From positions 23,958,620-24,022,619 of the forward strand of contig OY821517.1 of NCBI GenBank assembly GCA_963682025.1: a DNA stretch of 64,000 nt, read 5' to 3'. Position 1 is the first letter of the stretch. Each line of letters starts with the position of its first letter. Of this stretch, positions 33,899 through 45,800 are shown one piece after another. The position numbers and the translations under genes are program-made. The DNA comes from Cordilura impudica. Its lineage: Eukaryota; Arthropoda; Insecta; Diptera; Scathophagidae. Below the pieces are notes generated by a model. The model saw only the letters and a program-made list of their open reading frames with translations. It was not told the origin of the DNA and made no database searches.

Positions 33899-34941
33899 AT
33901 AAAATAAAATTATATAATGCTGTGTGTGTGTTTATTATACCCTATACCACTATGTGGTTTGGGTATAATGACTTTGTGCTGCTATTTGTAACAACCAAAA
34001 ATATTTGACCCAGACCCATCTTTAATTATACCGATCGAATCAGAATCACTTTTTGAGTTGATTTAACAATGTCCGTCCGTCCGTCCGTCCGTCCGTCTGT
34101 GTGTCCATGTAAACCTTGTAATCAAACTGCAGGTCGCAAATATTAATATATTTTGATGAAATTTGGTATATAAGCTTTTATCGGCCATGGGATGAACGCT
34201 ATTGAAATTGGTGAAATTCGGTCCATGTTCAGACCTAGCCCCCATACAAATTACCCCTATGAAATCGACATAAATTGCCATAAGATCCAAATTGTCATAT
34301 AGTTCTTATTCAAATTGGGTTTGTATGCGTTCATTACGTCCATTAATGTGTAGTCCAAAAATGATCCATTTGGCCCCATATAGAGCTGCTTCCCGATATT
34401 CACTTAAATCTATTAAAAAACAAAAATATTGCACTGATTCTTCTCAAATTTTGTTTGTATATGTTTTTGCAAAATACAAGAGACGTTACCAACCATGGTC
34501 AGGATCGGTCCATTTTTGGACCTAGTCCCCATATAGATATAGCATCCGATATGAACTTTTTCATATCTGCAGCCAAAAAAATTAATAAAAATCCCACTCA
34601 AATTTGGTTTTTGCTTATTTTCTTTCTATGTCCAGTTAGTTGGGCCTAAGAGATATGGTTTCCAAGCGCATGGTATAGGGTATCGTATAGTCGGTCTAGA
34701 CCGACTATAATTTTCTTACTTGTTAAGTTTGTTAATGTGATTGCAAATTTTGTATATGAAAAGCCCTGTATTGAATTGAAAAATAATTTTGGACATAAAC
34801 CAATAACGAGAATAGCTCGATCAAATTTCATTGTAATAATTGCATGTTGAATTGTGAATTAAACATTAAGAGAAATAAATTCAGTGAAAAAATAAAATTT
34901 CCTAAAATTTGCACTCGAATTTCGAGGGCTGGGCTCTGTTC
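33706..34941 (+). mobile_element. Helitron-type repeat interrupted by a GTCY repeat
   Basis: TCTATAATACTAATAAGCAA start after A; resumes after the GTCY insertion at AAGTTTGTTAATGTG and ends with the hairpin CTCGAATTTCGAG and GGGCTGGGCTCTG, where the usual CTAG is altered. Confidence 0.75.
33936..34722 (-). repeat. GTCY-bearing repeat, full copy
   Basis: TATACCCTATACCACTATGT start, CCGTCCGTCCGTCCGTCCGT run, and perfect palindrome AGTCGGTCTAGACCGACT near 34688-34705, ending AATTTTCTTACTTG. Short TTA at both borders may be a target duplication. Confidence 0.85.
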
Positions 34942-36351
34942 GTTTATATAAATATTCATGTACTTACTAAAGGTTTCACATTTTTAATTAAGTCTACATT
35001 AAAAAAAAATGCATTTAAGTAAAAACATTGATCCTAAGCCTGATTAATTTGTTGCTCAATCTTTAAGTGATGAAAATTAAAAAAAAAATTTTGTTTTGTT
35101 TTTATATTTGTAAAAATAGAAAATAATAAAACTAAGAAATATTTTCATAAATTCGTTAAAAATTATAATTATGCCAATGTTTTTGCTTTATTCAAAGTAA
35201 AAACATTTGATCTTGAGCCTGAATAATTTTAAACTCAATCATTAAAATCATAAAGATCAAAAATAAAATTTTTTATTTTTATAAAAAATAATAAAATTAT
35301 AAAAAATAATTTAAAAAAAAAATTTCGTAGATTAACTTATTTTTCAATTACATTCTACATATATTCTTTTTAATAAATTTATAAAATAATTTTTTTGTTT
35401 TTAATTTATTCATATTTTGTTTTCGATCGAATTTAGCAATTTTTTATTTCAATAAGATTTGTCAACACTGATAATATAGACATGTGTATTTAGTAAAATT
35501 TTTTTAAGTCTCCCACTTTCCGCTAACACCTGCCAATAAAAAATTTAGGAGCATTGTCAAGTTGAACGAATTTGTGATGTAAATTGTCATATTAAAATCT
35601 TAAAGTTATAAGTGCTGTTTAGTCAGGTGTAAATTAGGAAATATTTCCCTTAAACCTTTTTTTTTTTGGTTTTATTCTTGCTTCTCGGCTCCTTTATGTG
35701 TTTAAAGAGCCCTAAATCAATTTTATGCTTGCAAATAATCTATAAAATGTCTCTTCTTCGTTTCTTACAATTTTAGGCCATAACTCATTTAAGCCATTTT
35801 TTCTTCAATACGTTGTCTTTTATGTTGCTTTTCTACACATTCGACAAGGTTTTAGGTAAGTGTGTTTAATTCTAACATGAGCATTAACAAAAAGAAGAAA
35901 AAAGACGTCAAAAAGAATATATTATAACTTTAAGAATTCATGACAGAATATAACAAAAATGAGTTACTTTCATAATTTGTAGTATGAGAGTAAGAGTGTT
36001 GACAAAAAATATGTTCTTTTTTTCAAAAGACATAAAAAATATACATTTTAGAGATGAAATAACATTTTATGACAAACAAGTTAAAAACTTTCATCTCCCC
36101 TTTTTTTTTTGTCAATTTCATAGTTAGTTTTCTGAAGTTTGTTTGTTCGAAATTTATGGAGGTTTTACTATTTTGGTATACAACTAAAAGCATTAATCCT
36201 TTCGGTCATTAAATATCTGCCACAAACCAGATATTAAATTTGAAATCACAACAAACTCTTAACTGAAGTTTATTACCACTACACACCTATGAATACAATA
36301 TTAGTAAAATAAGTTTAATCCTGAAATGTTGAAATTTCTTTCACAATGAAA
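34942..36351. other. AT-rich DNA without gene
   Basis: A block of about 75 bp (GATCCTAAGCCTGATTAATT...) is repeated in diverged form about 180 bp further on (35028 and 35208). Nothing else recognisable. Confidence 0.5.
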
Positions 36352-37041
36352 AACAAGTAAGAAAATTATAGTCGGTCCGGACTGACTATGCGATACCCTA
36401 TACCAGGCGTTTAGTGACCCTCTGTCTAAGGTCCAAATAATTAGATAAAGAAAATAAATATAAACCAAATTTGAGCGACATTGTTACTACCTTTTTTGCC
36501 TTCGTATATGAAAAAGTTCATATCGGATGCTATGGACTAGGTCGAAAAATAGAGCAATCCCGTATTTGGTGTAGTCACTTCTATTTTGGAAAAACATATA
36601 GTAAGCAAATTTGAAAAAAATCTGTGTAATATTTTTGTTTTTGATAGGTTTAATTGAAGATCGGGAAGCAGATTTATATTTTGGGGCTATGACTAAGAAT
36701 TGTCCTATAGGCTTTGTTTTTGGACTTCAAATTAATGGATGTAACAAACAAGCACAAACCCAATTAAAATGAGATTTCTATGATAATTTGGATCTTATGG
36801 CAATTTAAGTCGATCTCATAGGGGCGATTTGTATGGGGACAAATTCAGTAGCGTTCGTCTTATGTTCGTTTTATACCAAATTTCATTAAAACATATTGGG
36901 ACCTGTTGTTGGATTACAAGGTTCACATCGACACAAGGATGGACAGACAGACGGTCGGACATCTCTAAATCGACTCAGAAAGTGATTCTAAGTCGATTTA
37001 CAAAGTCATTATACCTTAACCACATGGTGATATAGGGTATA
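36352..37041 (+). repeat. GTCY-bearing repeat, diverged copy
   Basis: AAACAAGTAAGAAAATTATA, AGTCGGTCCGGACTGACT (near-palindrome), GATGGACAGACAGACGGTCG and the inverted end CACATGGTGATATAGGGTAT. Confidence 0.8.
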
Positions 37042-37054
37042 AAAAGCGAAATAA

Positions 37055-37543
37055 AACAAGTAAGAACATTAAATTCAGCTGTACCGAATATTTGATACCC
37101 CCCACACATTATTATAACCAAGGTTGTTAACATTAAGCACAAAAAAGACTGATTTCACATTATCATGGCCAGATTTTTACAAGGGTGTTTGACATTAATT
37201 AGATAATTACACAAATTTTTCTATTGGAGTATCTTCACATTTTCGAACGTCGTTCCTCCACCATTGGGCGTAGAAGCTCCAAATGCAATATGAAACTGCT
37301 ACAGAGCATGAAGAACAGTTTAAGCCTAAGATCGACCTACTGGACCTATTGTGCACAAGAAAATGTTTTCAGCAGTTAGACAGACAGACAGACAGGCAAA
37401 CGGACATCGCTCGATCAGCTTCACCTTTTATAAGGATCAAGAATATATATAGTTTATGTGGTCTCCGGAATTTATATCGATGAGTTACAAACGGATGAAC
37501 AAACTAATAAATACCCTCTGCACAGTGGTGTGGAAGGTATAAA
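37055..37543 (+). repeat. GTCY-bearing repeat, second subfamily
   Basis: AACAAGTAAGAACATTAAAT, GCTGTACCGAATATTTGATA, (CAGA)n then GGACATCGCTCGATCAGC and AAGAATATATATAGTTTATG, end GTGTGGAAGGTATAAA. This form resembles GTCY repeats of Drosophila more than the main family here. It follows the previous copy head to tail. Confidence 0.7.
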
Positions 37544-37955
37544 AATAATAACAAAGAAATTTTTTTTAATAATTTATGACGATTTTGTCACGAGTGTAAA
37601 AATTTCTCTTACTTTACTAGTTACACAAAAAAAAATGCATTATTTATATGGGGCGTTTCATGTCAAAAGACCCAAGTTTCGAAACCGATGTCTTCCGATC
37701 GGGATGACATTTGCCCCAAGGTTATTAGTCCTATTCGATAGTAGTTTAGACGCAATTTTTCAACAAGATCGGTCAAGAACTCTCTGAGTTAGAGGGGTTC
37801 AAAATTTTAAGTTTTGGCCCAACAGGTGTTTTTTCTGATTTTTGTAACTTTTTACCTATTGTTCCTAGCAAAATTTTCCCAAATAGTTTAGATAGCTATT
37901 TCTGCAATCTTTAAAAAAAAAATTTAAAAAAAATAAAAAAAACAAAATTAAAAAA

Positions 37956-38542
37956 TTGCATATTAATTACAGTAGTAATTGCAATATGTCTGAAAAATGA
38001 CGATAAATCTAACAAACAAAAAATTTTTCTTCGCTTCAAAGCGTCATCTCAAATAATGTAAAGTGCATATGTAGGTATGTACAAAAACCGTACATCACAT
38101 ATGACAACTCTTACGAAAAACTGAGAATAGTGGAAATTAGAAGTATAAATGCAAAAAATATTCAAAATTCAAAAATAACGATTGTTTGTTTGGACAGTGT
38201 TGTATCTTCTGAAATTAATACAAAGTAAAGCTGTATGGTACGAAAAGTGAAAACTAACCACACTGCTCGTAGGCCTGACTTTAGGTGAGTGTGTTAAAGC
38301 GCTGACCAAAAAGTGCAAGTACGAGTGTATGTGAGAAGGTTCATGGTTCGAAACCTCACGGCCGCCCTAAGTAGAAAAAATTTTCATATAGAAACAATCT
38401 ATTCAATTAAAATATAACAATTATCACAATGTTCAATAAATCGCTGATGAAGGCTGAAATGCCAGAAACCGGTCCGATTAAGAATACAGTGCAGTTATGA
38501 ATTTTTGAAATATATGCTTTCTTCTTCTTTACCACGCACCAT
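37956..38542 (+). mobile_element. tRNA-derived SINE-like element, longest copy
   Basis: Absent from the matching right arm of element C, so it is an insertion. Head TTGCATATTAATTACAG and TCTGAAAAATGACG; a tRNA-like region from about 38274 with GTGTTAAAGCGCTGACC and a B box GGTTCGAAACC (38345-38355) followed by TCACGGCCGCC; a body with GCTGATGAAGGCTGAAATGC and CAGAAACCGGTCCGATTAAG; tail GCTTTCTTCTTCTTTACCAC. The A box is weak. Confidence 0.65.
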
Positions 38543-38992
38543 TTAAAAAAAAATTTAGTTGGCTTCTTTTTTGCTATATCAAAAATTTTTAAAATTTTTT
38601 TTCAAAAAGGCCCTTTTTTGTCCAAAAGAAAGCTTAGGTTCTTTCCTTTAAGAGGTTTTTAGTTGCTTAGTGGGATGCGAGTAGGATATCTATCGAACAA
38701 TTTTTTTTTTTGTAAATCTAGACAACGGTTTTTTAATTTTTAGCATAAACACCAATTTGAATTTTTTTCATATTAGTGTGCAAGTTTTTCTAAAACCTTA
38801 AAAATAAAACGTATACTGAGAAATTAAACAAATTAAGCTTTCCGATGGTATGTAACACACCTAACTAAAATTTCATACCTTCGATACTGTAATACCCGCA
38901 ATATGTTAACCTCAGGAAAAAAATCACTTTCTTTCTATAGAAATGTTGGTAAAATGTTTTTTTTTATTCATTTCTGATAATAATTTTATTAA

Positions 38993-40119
38993 TCTATAAT
39001 ATTAAAAGGCAAGGCGATTTCCTGTTACCGATGCTATTGTGTCAGTTTTAATACTATTTTGACCACACTTGCCTCTTTTGAAAGGTATTTCTTTTTAGCT
39101 GTCCATCAGATTTACAGATTTTTAAATTTTTTTGGAGTAAACTGCGTTTAAAGTTGCTACTAACATATACATAAAACAAGTAAGAAAATTATAGTCGGCC
39201 TAGACCGATTATACGATACCCTATACCATGCGTTTAGAGACCCTATCTCTTAAGCCCAATGAATTGGATTTAGAAAATAAGCATAAACCAAATTTGAGTG
39301 GCATTTTTATCAAGTTTTTAGTCTGCAGATATGAAAAAGGTCATACCGGATGCTATGTCTATAAGGGGACTAGGTCCAAAAATGGACCGATCGTGACCAT
39401 GGTTGGTAAAGTCTCTTGTATTTTGCGAAGATATATACAAACAAAATTTGTGATGAATCAGTGCAATATTTTTGTTTTTTGATAGATTTAAGCGAAGATC
39501 GGGAAGCAGCTCTATATGGGGCCTATGACTAAGAGTTGTAATAAACACATACAAACCCAATTTGACTAAGATCTATAAGACAATTTGGATCTTATGGCAA
39601 TTTATGTCGATTTCATAGGGGTCATTTGTATGGGGGCTAGGTCTGAACATGGACCGATTCTCACCAATTTCAACAGCGATCATCCCATGGCTGATAAAAG
39701 CTTATATACCAAATTTCTTTAAAATATATTCATATTTGCGACCTGCAGTTTGATTACAAGGTTTACATGGACACACAGACGGACGGACGGACGGACGGAC
39801 ATTGTTAAATCGACTCAAACAGTGATTCTGATTCGATCGGTATAATAAAAGATGGGTCTAGGTCAAATGTTTTTGGTGGTTACAAACAGCAGTACAAAGT
39901 CATTATACCCAAACCACATAGTGGTATAGGGGGTATAATTATACAATGCTACGACTGTGTTTATCAGATTTGTTAATGTGTTTGTAATAAAAATGAGTTG
40001 GTTTTTTTTAGTTGGTTTGTGAATTGGCTATAATTACCATACATTTAGGGTCTTTATTTAATGAAAACATTAAATTTGCTAGAATTTGCACTCGAGTTTC
40101 GAGGGCCGGAATCTGCTAG
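38993..40119 (+). mobile_element. Helitron-type element containing a GTCY repeat
   Basis: TCTATAATATTAAAAGGCAA to GGAATCTGCTAG with flanking A (38992) and T (40120); hairpin CTCGAGTTTCGAG near the end. It is missing from the opposite arm of element C, which confirms its borders. Confidence 0.85.
39175..39936 (+). repeat. GTCY-bearing repeat, full copy inside Helitron
   Basis: AACAAGTAAGAAAATTATAG, GTCGGCCTAGACCGATTATA, (GGAC)n at 39780-39800 and the end AGTGGTATAGGGGGTATAAT. Sits between CATAAA and AATTATACAATG of the Helitron. Confidence 0.85.
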
Positions 40120-41091
40120 TATATAATAATAATAATAATAAAAATAAAAAAATAAATAATTTAATAAAATTTAATCTTAATCACATTAGATCCGCTGTCT
40201 TTGGAAAGAAATCGTATTTAATGGAGGCAGAAAACCTGGCTATAAAAGCATGGTATTGAGCGATGCCATCGATTATTACCGCAGCATCGATTCTGCTCTT
40301 CAGTATTCTCAATGTTTCCTCATGATCTCTTTTGCTACTAAAAACTATTTTAGTTTTTTACAATAACTCTTTGCTCAATGGAATAAAGCAGTCGCATCTA
40401 AGATGCGATTTTGATGAGAGCATTGGAGGCTATACTTCGCAACATTTTTTTTAAGGTTTGCTCCAATACCATCACATGCTCCTTTACCATGAGCAGTAGG
40501 ATGAATATGCCAATCAGCTGGCATTCCAAAATCTTTTTTATGATCTATAAGATTTGCGAAGCCACTTTTGTTTTTAATATTTTGACGAGCACGCCCGAAA
40601 CGTAGTATAACTTCTCTACTGTAAACTTAGATTTTAGATATTTTAGCATATCTTCTGGTACTCATAAACTGCAATGGTGGCATGTGTTAAATCGTGGGAT
40701 ATGATTGCCACACTTTTGTGTTCAACATTTTCATCTTTCATGTAGTAAATAACTACTGGTCATTATTGAAGTGGAAAGCTTGTATGTCATCCTGAAGAAC
40801 ATATTTATAGTTTTCTGCGAAATCATATGTAACAACGAATTCACCAGACTTCAAATGTTTCTTCAAATCCTTGCTCTTTGACTAAAAAGTCATGGGTTCT
40901 CAATTTTAGCAATCCGGTACACATTTCTTCCACAAAATCATGCACATTTAAAATGGTTGTTTTCAATGTGCATCTGTCAGCCTGAATCCAAAATTCAAAT
41001 TTGACCTCCCCCATATATATTCGCGATCAAAAGTTGACTAAATTCTTTTTGATGAATATCGCAATTTGAACATTCACCTAAGTGGCGAGAA

Positions 41092-41376
41092 CCCGTGCGG
41101 AAGATGCCAGTCTCCCATCGGGCGCGTCCCCAGGTGGCGGATAGGGGGGGCTGGGATGTACCCTAATAGCTCTGATACAAATGCTCACCGGCACTCGCAG
41201 AAGATTACTATTAGAGAACATCTTAGCTTAAAGATCATCGTAACCAGGTAAAAATTTACTTTATAACAAAAGTTTGTTTCTACAAGAGGACGATGATTTT
41301 CGGGGGTCATGCACTCCCCGCGGACCAAAAACTGGATAGGGGTGGTCCCGAAAATAAACTAAACCCATGATATAAT
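41092..41376 (+). promoter_or_regulatory. LINE 5' UTR, probable internal promoter region
   Basis: A 285-bp GC-rich leader in an AT-rich window, starting at the target duplication. Non-LTR elements carry their promoter here; no specific promoter motif was identified with confidence. Confidence 0.45.
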
Positions 41377-42879
41377 ATGTCTACTCATGAAAATAAAGTT
41401 ACGGTGCAGGGCCTAAATAACCCAGTACCGGCGGCTAAGTGTGGTGAGCAAGCGGGCCCACAGTCGTCGAGATCACTTGACTGCAAGTCCACTATGGAGG
41501 TTGGTAACTTGGCCTCCATAGATGGGTATGTTACAAGAAAAACCCAAAATAAGGAGATTGAGGAGTCGGATCCGAGAGGGAGTCTTGTGCGACCTCAACC
41601 TCACACGACAGGTTCGGATTCCGACGAATCGAACCCCTCAAATGAAGGCAATGATACAATCGTTGCCACACAGCCTGAAAAGGCAAACTCGGAAGTTGAC
41701 AAAATGGTAGAGGAAGTAAGCGCCAGCATAGCTAAACTCTCTACCAATAAGAAAAGGTTATCTGGGGTCCAACGACGAAAAATCGCCAAAATGAACCAGA
41801 AAACTCAAAAAGCTGAAGCGAAGCAAGATGCTCCAAAGGATAATGGACCTGCTACACCCGCATCCTCGGAAGTGGGAAAGCGGATACGTTCTCCTGAGGA
41901 GCAGAACATTGCAGAAGCTAAAAAGAAGAAGAGAAACTCCATGCCAACTAGTACACAGTTGACCAATAACCCCAACCAGAAGAACAGAGGTACCATCACG
42001 GGAACTCAATCCAAAGGAGAGGTTATTGGGACAACGTCAACTAGGAAAAGTGATGCAAAATGTAATCCCTCATTGCAAGTGCAGAACCCTTCCAAAGGTG
42101 AAAGACAAGCAATGAAGAGAAAACAGATTGCACCATCAGGCAAGGAACAATCGACTTCATATGCTAGTATGGCGAAAAGACCAGCAATGGACGAACTCTG
42201 CTACGCCATTGTCGATTCAAGAAGTCCCACAGGCAAAATCCCTATAGCCCAGAGACAAGTTCTCGAAGAGGCATTCAATAAAAGGAACCTGGAATACACC
42301 CTAGAGGCCGAGAACGACGACCAGAAGATCCAAATTAACAGCTGCAGGTTCTCCATGGATGTACTAATGCTACAACTTGCATCCAACGCATGCGTACAAA
42401 CCCTGGAGAAAATGGTGGAATGCATACCAGCTCCTTGGGATGGTGCCAAACTATCCCTAGTCAAAAAGGCGGACATTCCATCCCTGACCAAAACCTCCTT
42501 CTTCATAAAAGGTTGGGGCAGCAAAATTGCTAGCGAAGACGTTGTGAAGGTCTTGGGAAAGCAAAATAAAGGTCTAGCCACTGACAAATGGGAGATCTTC
42601 CACAGAGAGGAGGGCCCAGACGGCACTCTTATCGTGGTGGGGATTGATCAGGAGTCAATGGCCAGCCTAAAGAACACTAAGGGTAAAGCCTTCTTCGTCT
42701 CAGCCGCAGTCTACTTTAAAGTAGGCAAGACGACCATTGGCTGGGAGAAGGCAAATGATGAATCAAAGGCGGGAAATAGTGAGGGGACTTCCACAGACCT
42801 AACACCATCCACCTCAGCTAAAAAGGGAGAGTTAGAAATAACCAACTCCCACGAAGATAAACTTTTAGCCGAACAATGA
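41377..42879 (+). CDS. LINE ORF1 protein (nucleic-acid-binding type), 500 aa
   Basis: An uninterrupted 500-codon frame. The first half is polar and low in complexity, with many Lys, Ser, Thr and Gln, and contains LSGVQRRKIAKM at about residue 128. The C-terminal third (about residues 270-450) is a folded-looking domain: AIVDSRSPTGKIPIAQRQVL, KTSFFIKGWGSK, TLIVVGIDQESM, then VYFKVG. This resembles the DUF4780-type domain I associate with ORF1 proteins of LOA-group LINEs; I see no CCHC zinc knuckles. Its presumed role is binding the element RNA. The stop overlaps the ORF2 start as ATGA (42876-42879), an arrangement that suggests coupled re-initiation. Intact here although ORF2 is dead. Confidence 0.85.
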   Translation: MSTHENKVTVQGLNNPVPAAKCGEQAGPQSSRSLDCKSTMEVGNLASIDGYVTRKTQNKEIEESDPRGSLVRPQPHTTGSDSDESNPSNEGNDTIVATQPEKANSEVDKMVEEVSASIAKLSTNKKRLSGVQRRKIAKMNQKTQKAEAKQDAPKDNGPATPASSEVGKRIRSPEEQNIAEAKKKKRNSMPTSTQLTNNPNQKNRGTITGTQSKGEVIGTTSTRKSDAKCNPSLQVQNPSKGERQAMKRKQIAPSGKEQSTSYASMAKRPAMDELCYAIVDSRSPTGKIPIAQRQVLEEAFNKRNLEYTLEAENDDQKIQINSCRFSMDVLMLQLASNACVQTLEKMVECIPAPWDGAKLSLVKKADIPSLTKTSFFIKGWGSKIASEDVVKVLGKQNKGLATDKWEIFHREEGPDGTLIVVGIDQESMASLKNTKGKAFFVSAAVYFKVGKTTIGWEKANDESKAGNSEGTSTDLTPSTSAKKGELEITNSHEDKLLAEQ

Positions 42880-45665
42880 TCATGCTCATGCAGATCAACC
42901 TCCATCGGAGCAAAACGGCCACTCAAACTCTGATGGAAAAACTACAAAAAGGTAAGTTACATGTCGTTCTAGTACAGGAACCTTGGACGGTAAATGACAA
43001 GGTTACTGGATTAAATGATCCTAATTACCAAATTTTCTATGCTCACACAGGAACTCGACCGAGAACTTGTATTATTTGTCACAAAAACCTAAACTATCTC
43101 TTTTCCCCAGACTTGTCCACCGCAGATGCCACCGTCCTGCAACACGGAAGCCAACCAATGCTCTTAGCATCGGTTTATCTCCCGTCGGACTCACCGACAC
43201 CTCCACCGACGTCGGAACTTGAAGAGATGGTAAAAACGGCCAGGATAACAGGTAAGGAAATTCTCATAGGGTGCGATGCGAATTCTCACCATATAGCTTG
43301 GGGAAGTTCGAACTGTAACCAAAGGGGGGATGCTTTACTTGAATTCCTTAACGAAAATGACCTTTAATGTTGGGAACACGGCCACCTATGTTAACAAATT
43401 AAGGAAGAGGTTCTAGATATTTCAATTTGTTCGAAAAATTTAGTGGATGATATCCAAGATTGGCATGTCTCTAGCGAACATTCCTTCTCGGATCATCGAT
43501 ACATTTTAGTTAAACTGACACACCCACCACCTGAACCCATCAAGTTCAGAAATAAGGCTAAGACTGATTGGCCTAAATTTAGAAGAAATCTACAAGCCCG
43601 TCTAACTACTCCTCGCACAGACTTAAGGTATGTCGAAGAGGTTGACGAGGAAGTGGACAAAATAACGAGGAGCCTAATTGAGTCCTTCAAGGAATGCTGT
43701 CCACTCCGGGAAAGGAGATCTCTCCGAGATAAACCCTGGCTAACAGGGGAACTGATAAAGCTTGGGAAGGACGTCCGAAGACTTTTCAATAGGGCTCTTC
43801 GTAAAAAACACGCAATATACTGGGATGACTACCATGATAAGCTCAGGGATTACAACAAAAAGATTCGAATAGCCAAACGCAACTCCTGGAGACACTTCTG
43901 TGAACAGGTTGATAGCGTAAATGACGTCTCAAAAATCAAGAAATTCTTATCGAAAACCCATTCGAAGCCTGAAACTCTTGTCGATAGGGACGGGAATCAG
44001 GCGGAATCGATGGAACAGTCCTTAAGAATATTGATGGAAACACACTTTCTTACCGAAGAATATGGGCCGAATAGGGACGCTAATGTGTCCCGACGAACTC
44101 GAACCAACGTGGAACAGCAGACAGGACCCGAAGGGGAACAATATGAAGGGCTTAATGAGGAACAATATCGAGAGGAATAACCGAAAATATGGTAATTGAG
44201 GCAATACAAAGCTTTGCCCCCTTTAAGGCAGCAGGCCCAGATGAAATCATTCCTGCTCTATTACAAAAGAGCGGGGACTTTATTGGCAGTAGTCTGGCTG
44301 GCATATTCTCTGCTTGCCTAAAACTTGCGTATACCCCCAGAGCATGGCAGGAGACCAAAGTGGTCTTCATACAAAAGCCGGGAAAGGAAAGCTACGCGAA
44401 CCCTAAGGCCTATCGATCATTGGCTTTACACAAGCGTCGTTAAACCAATTCTAACCTACGCATCCGTAGTCACATGGACATCAATGAACAGGAAATGCTG
44501 TATCAAACCATTCCAAAAAATACAACGCCTCTGCTGCATAGCAATCAGCGGCGCAATACGGACTACATCTACGAGGGCTTTAGAGACGATTCTATCTATA
44601 CACCCGATCGAGATTAGAATTAAATATGAGGCAGCTCTGGCCATGTTACGACTAAGAGCAACAGGGGAATACATCACCGACCATATGACCAGACACCAAA
44701 CAATATTGGACCAGATACCGGAATTCAACACAGTGGATTTTAGCTGTGATAGAATCGCGGAAGTGTGGAGTATAATGATACCTGACAGGGAAAGTTGGTT
44801 GAACGAAAATTTTCTACGAAACCTTCCAGGGTCACACTACTACACAGACGGATCTAGTCTGCATGGTAGGACTGGTATAGGTTTCTATGATGAGGACCGT
44901 TCCAAAGGCATACACCTACGCATTCCGGACCACAACTCTGTCTTTCAGGCCGAAGTGGTCGCGATAACGGAATGCATAAGATCTATTGACGTACGGGCAA
45001 TCCGAAGCCCCGGAGACGTGAAAATATTTTCGGACAGTCTAGCGGCTATCAGGGCGATATCCTCGGACAAAACTAGATCAAGGACTGTCCTCAGATGTAA
45101 GGAAGAAATTGCAAACTTCACTACAAGAGGCAGACTTGAAATCATTTGGATCCCAGGATACAGTGGTATAATGGGAAACGAGATTGCAGATGAACTGGCC
45201 AGGAAGGGTTCTTTCCTGGAGGGTGTCAATTTGGAAAACCCAATACCTTTCCAGACACTCAAATTGAAACTATCGGAATGGGCAACTAATTCACATACTT
45301 CAATTTGGGAGGAAACTGACGTGGGTAAGGCTACGAAGATACTATGGGGCTCTCCAAACACTTCGAAGACTAAGGAAATCCTTAGTCTAAATAGAAAGGA
45401 ACTGAGTAGGATTATTGGCATCCTCACTGGACACTCTGAACTGAGGGCTCATCTATACCGTATAGGACGGGCAGAATCGGCCACATGCAGAGCTTGTGGA
45501 GAGGATGACGAGACCCTAGAACAATACCTTTGTTACTATCCTGCATTTGCCGGAACAAGGCTTAGAAATTTATCCAACGAAATCATACCAGGCCTAGCGG
45601 CTCTTAGGGGGATACGCTGGAAAGCACTCAGGAGATTTGCTATCGAGACCGAATTCCTAAGTTAA
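42876..45665 (+). pseudogene. LINE ORF2: endonuclease, deleted reverse transcriptase, RNase H
   Basis: Starts MIMLMQINLHRSKTATQTL with an AP-type endonuclease: LVQEPW, LLASVYLPS, EILIGCDANSHHIAWGSS, then after a frameshift between 43367 and 43443 SSEHSFSDHRYILV. A linker follows to about 44180, where another frame change leads into AIQSFAPFKAAGPDE. At KAYR (44418) the sequence jumps to the WLYTSVVKPILTYAS region. Compared with the copy at 13066-15529, about 820 bp is missing, including GTPQGG and YADD. RNase H is complete: HYYTDGSS, FQAEVVAI, FSDSLAAI, GNEIADELA. The C-terminal CRACGEDDETLEQYLCYY zinc motif is present. It has no polymerase and cannot move by itself. Confidence 0.92.
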
Positions 45666-45800
45666 ATAAGGAGTAGATTAACGGATGAGCACGAGGATGT
45701 AGAGCGCACAACAAGCCGACTTTCTGGCTTAAGTGTATATCCGGGTAAAATGGATATGAGCTATGTGTATATATGGCTCCTCTTTTTCAACCTAACCTAA
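45666..45800 (+). other. LINE 3' UTR and CCTAA tail
   Basis: Shared with 15391-15529: ATGTAGAGCGCACAACAAGC, GGATATGAGCTATGTGTATA and a CAACCTAACCTAA tail in place of poly-A. The tail merges with the CCTAA that begins the target duplication. Confidence 0.8.

Larger units (their letters stand above)
37650..40190. repeat. Element C left inverted repeat (with two insertions)
   Basis: Pairs with 46062-46942: for example CGATGTCTTCCGATCGG at 37690-37706, TTTAGATAGCTATTT near 37882, ACCTTCGATACTGTAAT near 38877 and ATCTTAATCACATTAGATCC near 40171 all recur inverted in the right arm. Confidence 0.85.
41092..45800 (+). mobile_element. LOA-like LINE with perfect 15-bp target duplication
   Basis: Flanked by CCTAAGTGGCGAGAA at 41077-41091 and 45801-45815. 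It has its own 5' UTR, ORF1, ORF2 and 3' UTR, so the 5' end appears complete, but the reverse transcriptase core is deleted. It ends in the tail CAACCTAACCTAA. Confidence 0.93.

Noticed and set aside
38274..38360. Functional tRNA-Ser-like gene
   Set aside because: B box is good but the A box and acceptor stem are not, and it lies within a dispersed repeat; called SINE instead.
41092..41170. Possible HDV-like ribozyme at the LINE 5' end (CCAGTCTCCC can pair with GGGGGGCTGG, and GGCGGATAGGGG resembles the J4/2 strand)
   Set aside because: Only 19-25 nt separate the two strands of the would-be P2, too few for P3, P1' and P4, and no P1 starting at the element end can be drawn.
41601..42626. Several minus-strand ORFs opposite LINE ORF1
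   Set aside because: Shadows of ORF1 with no domain of their own.
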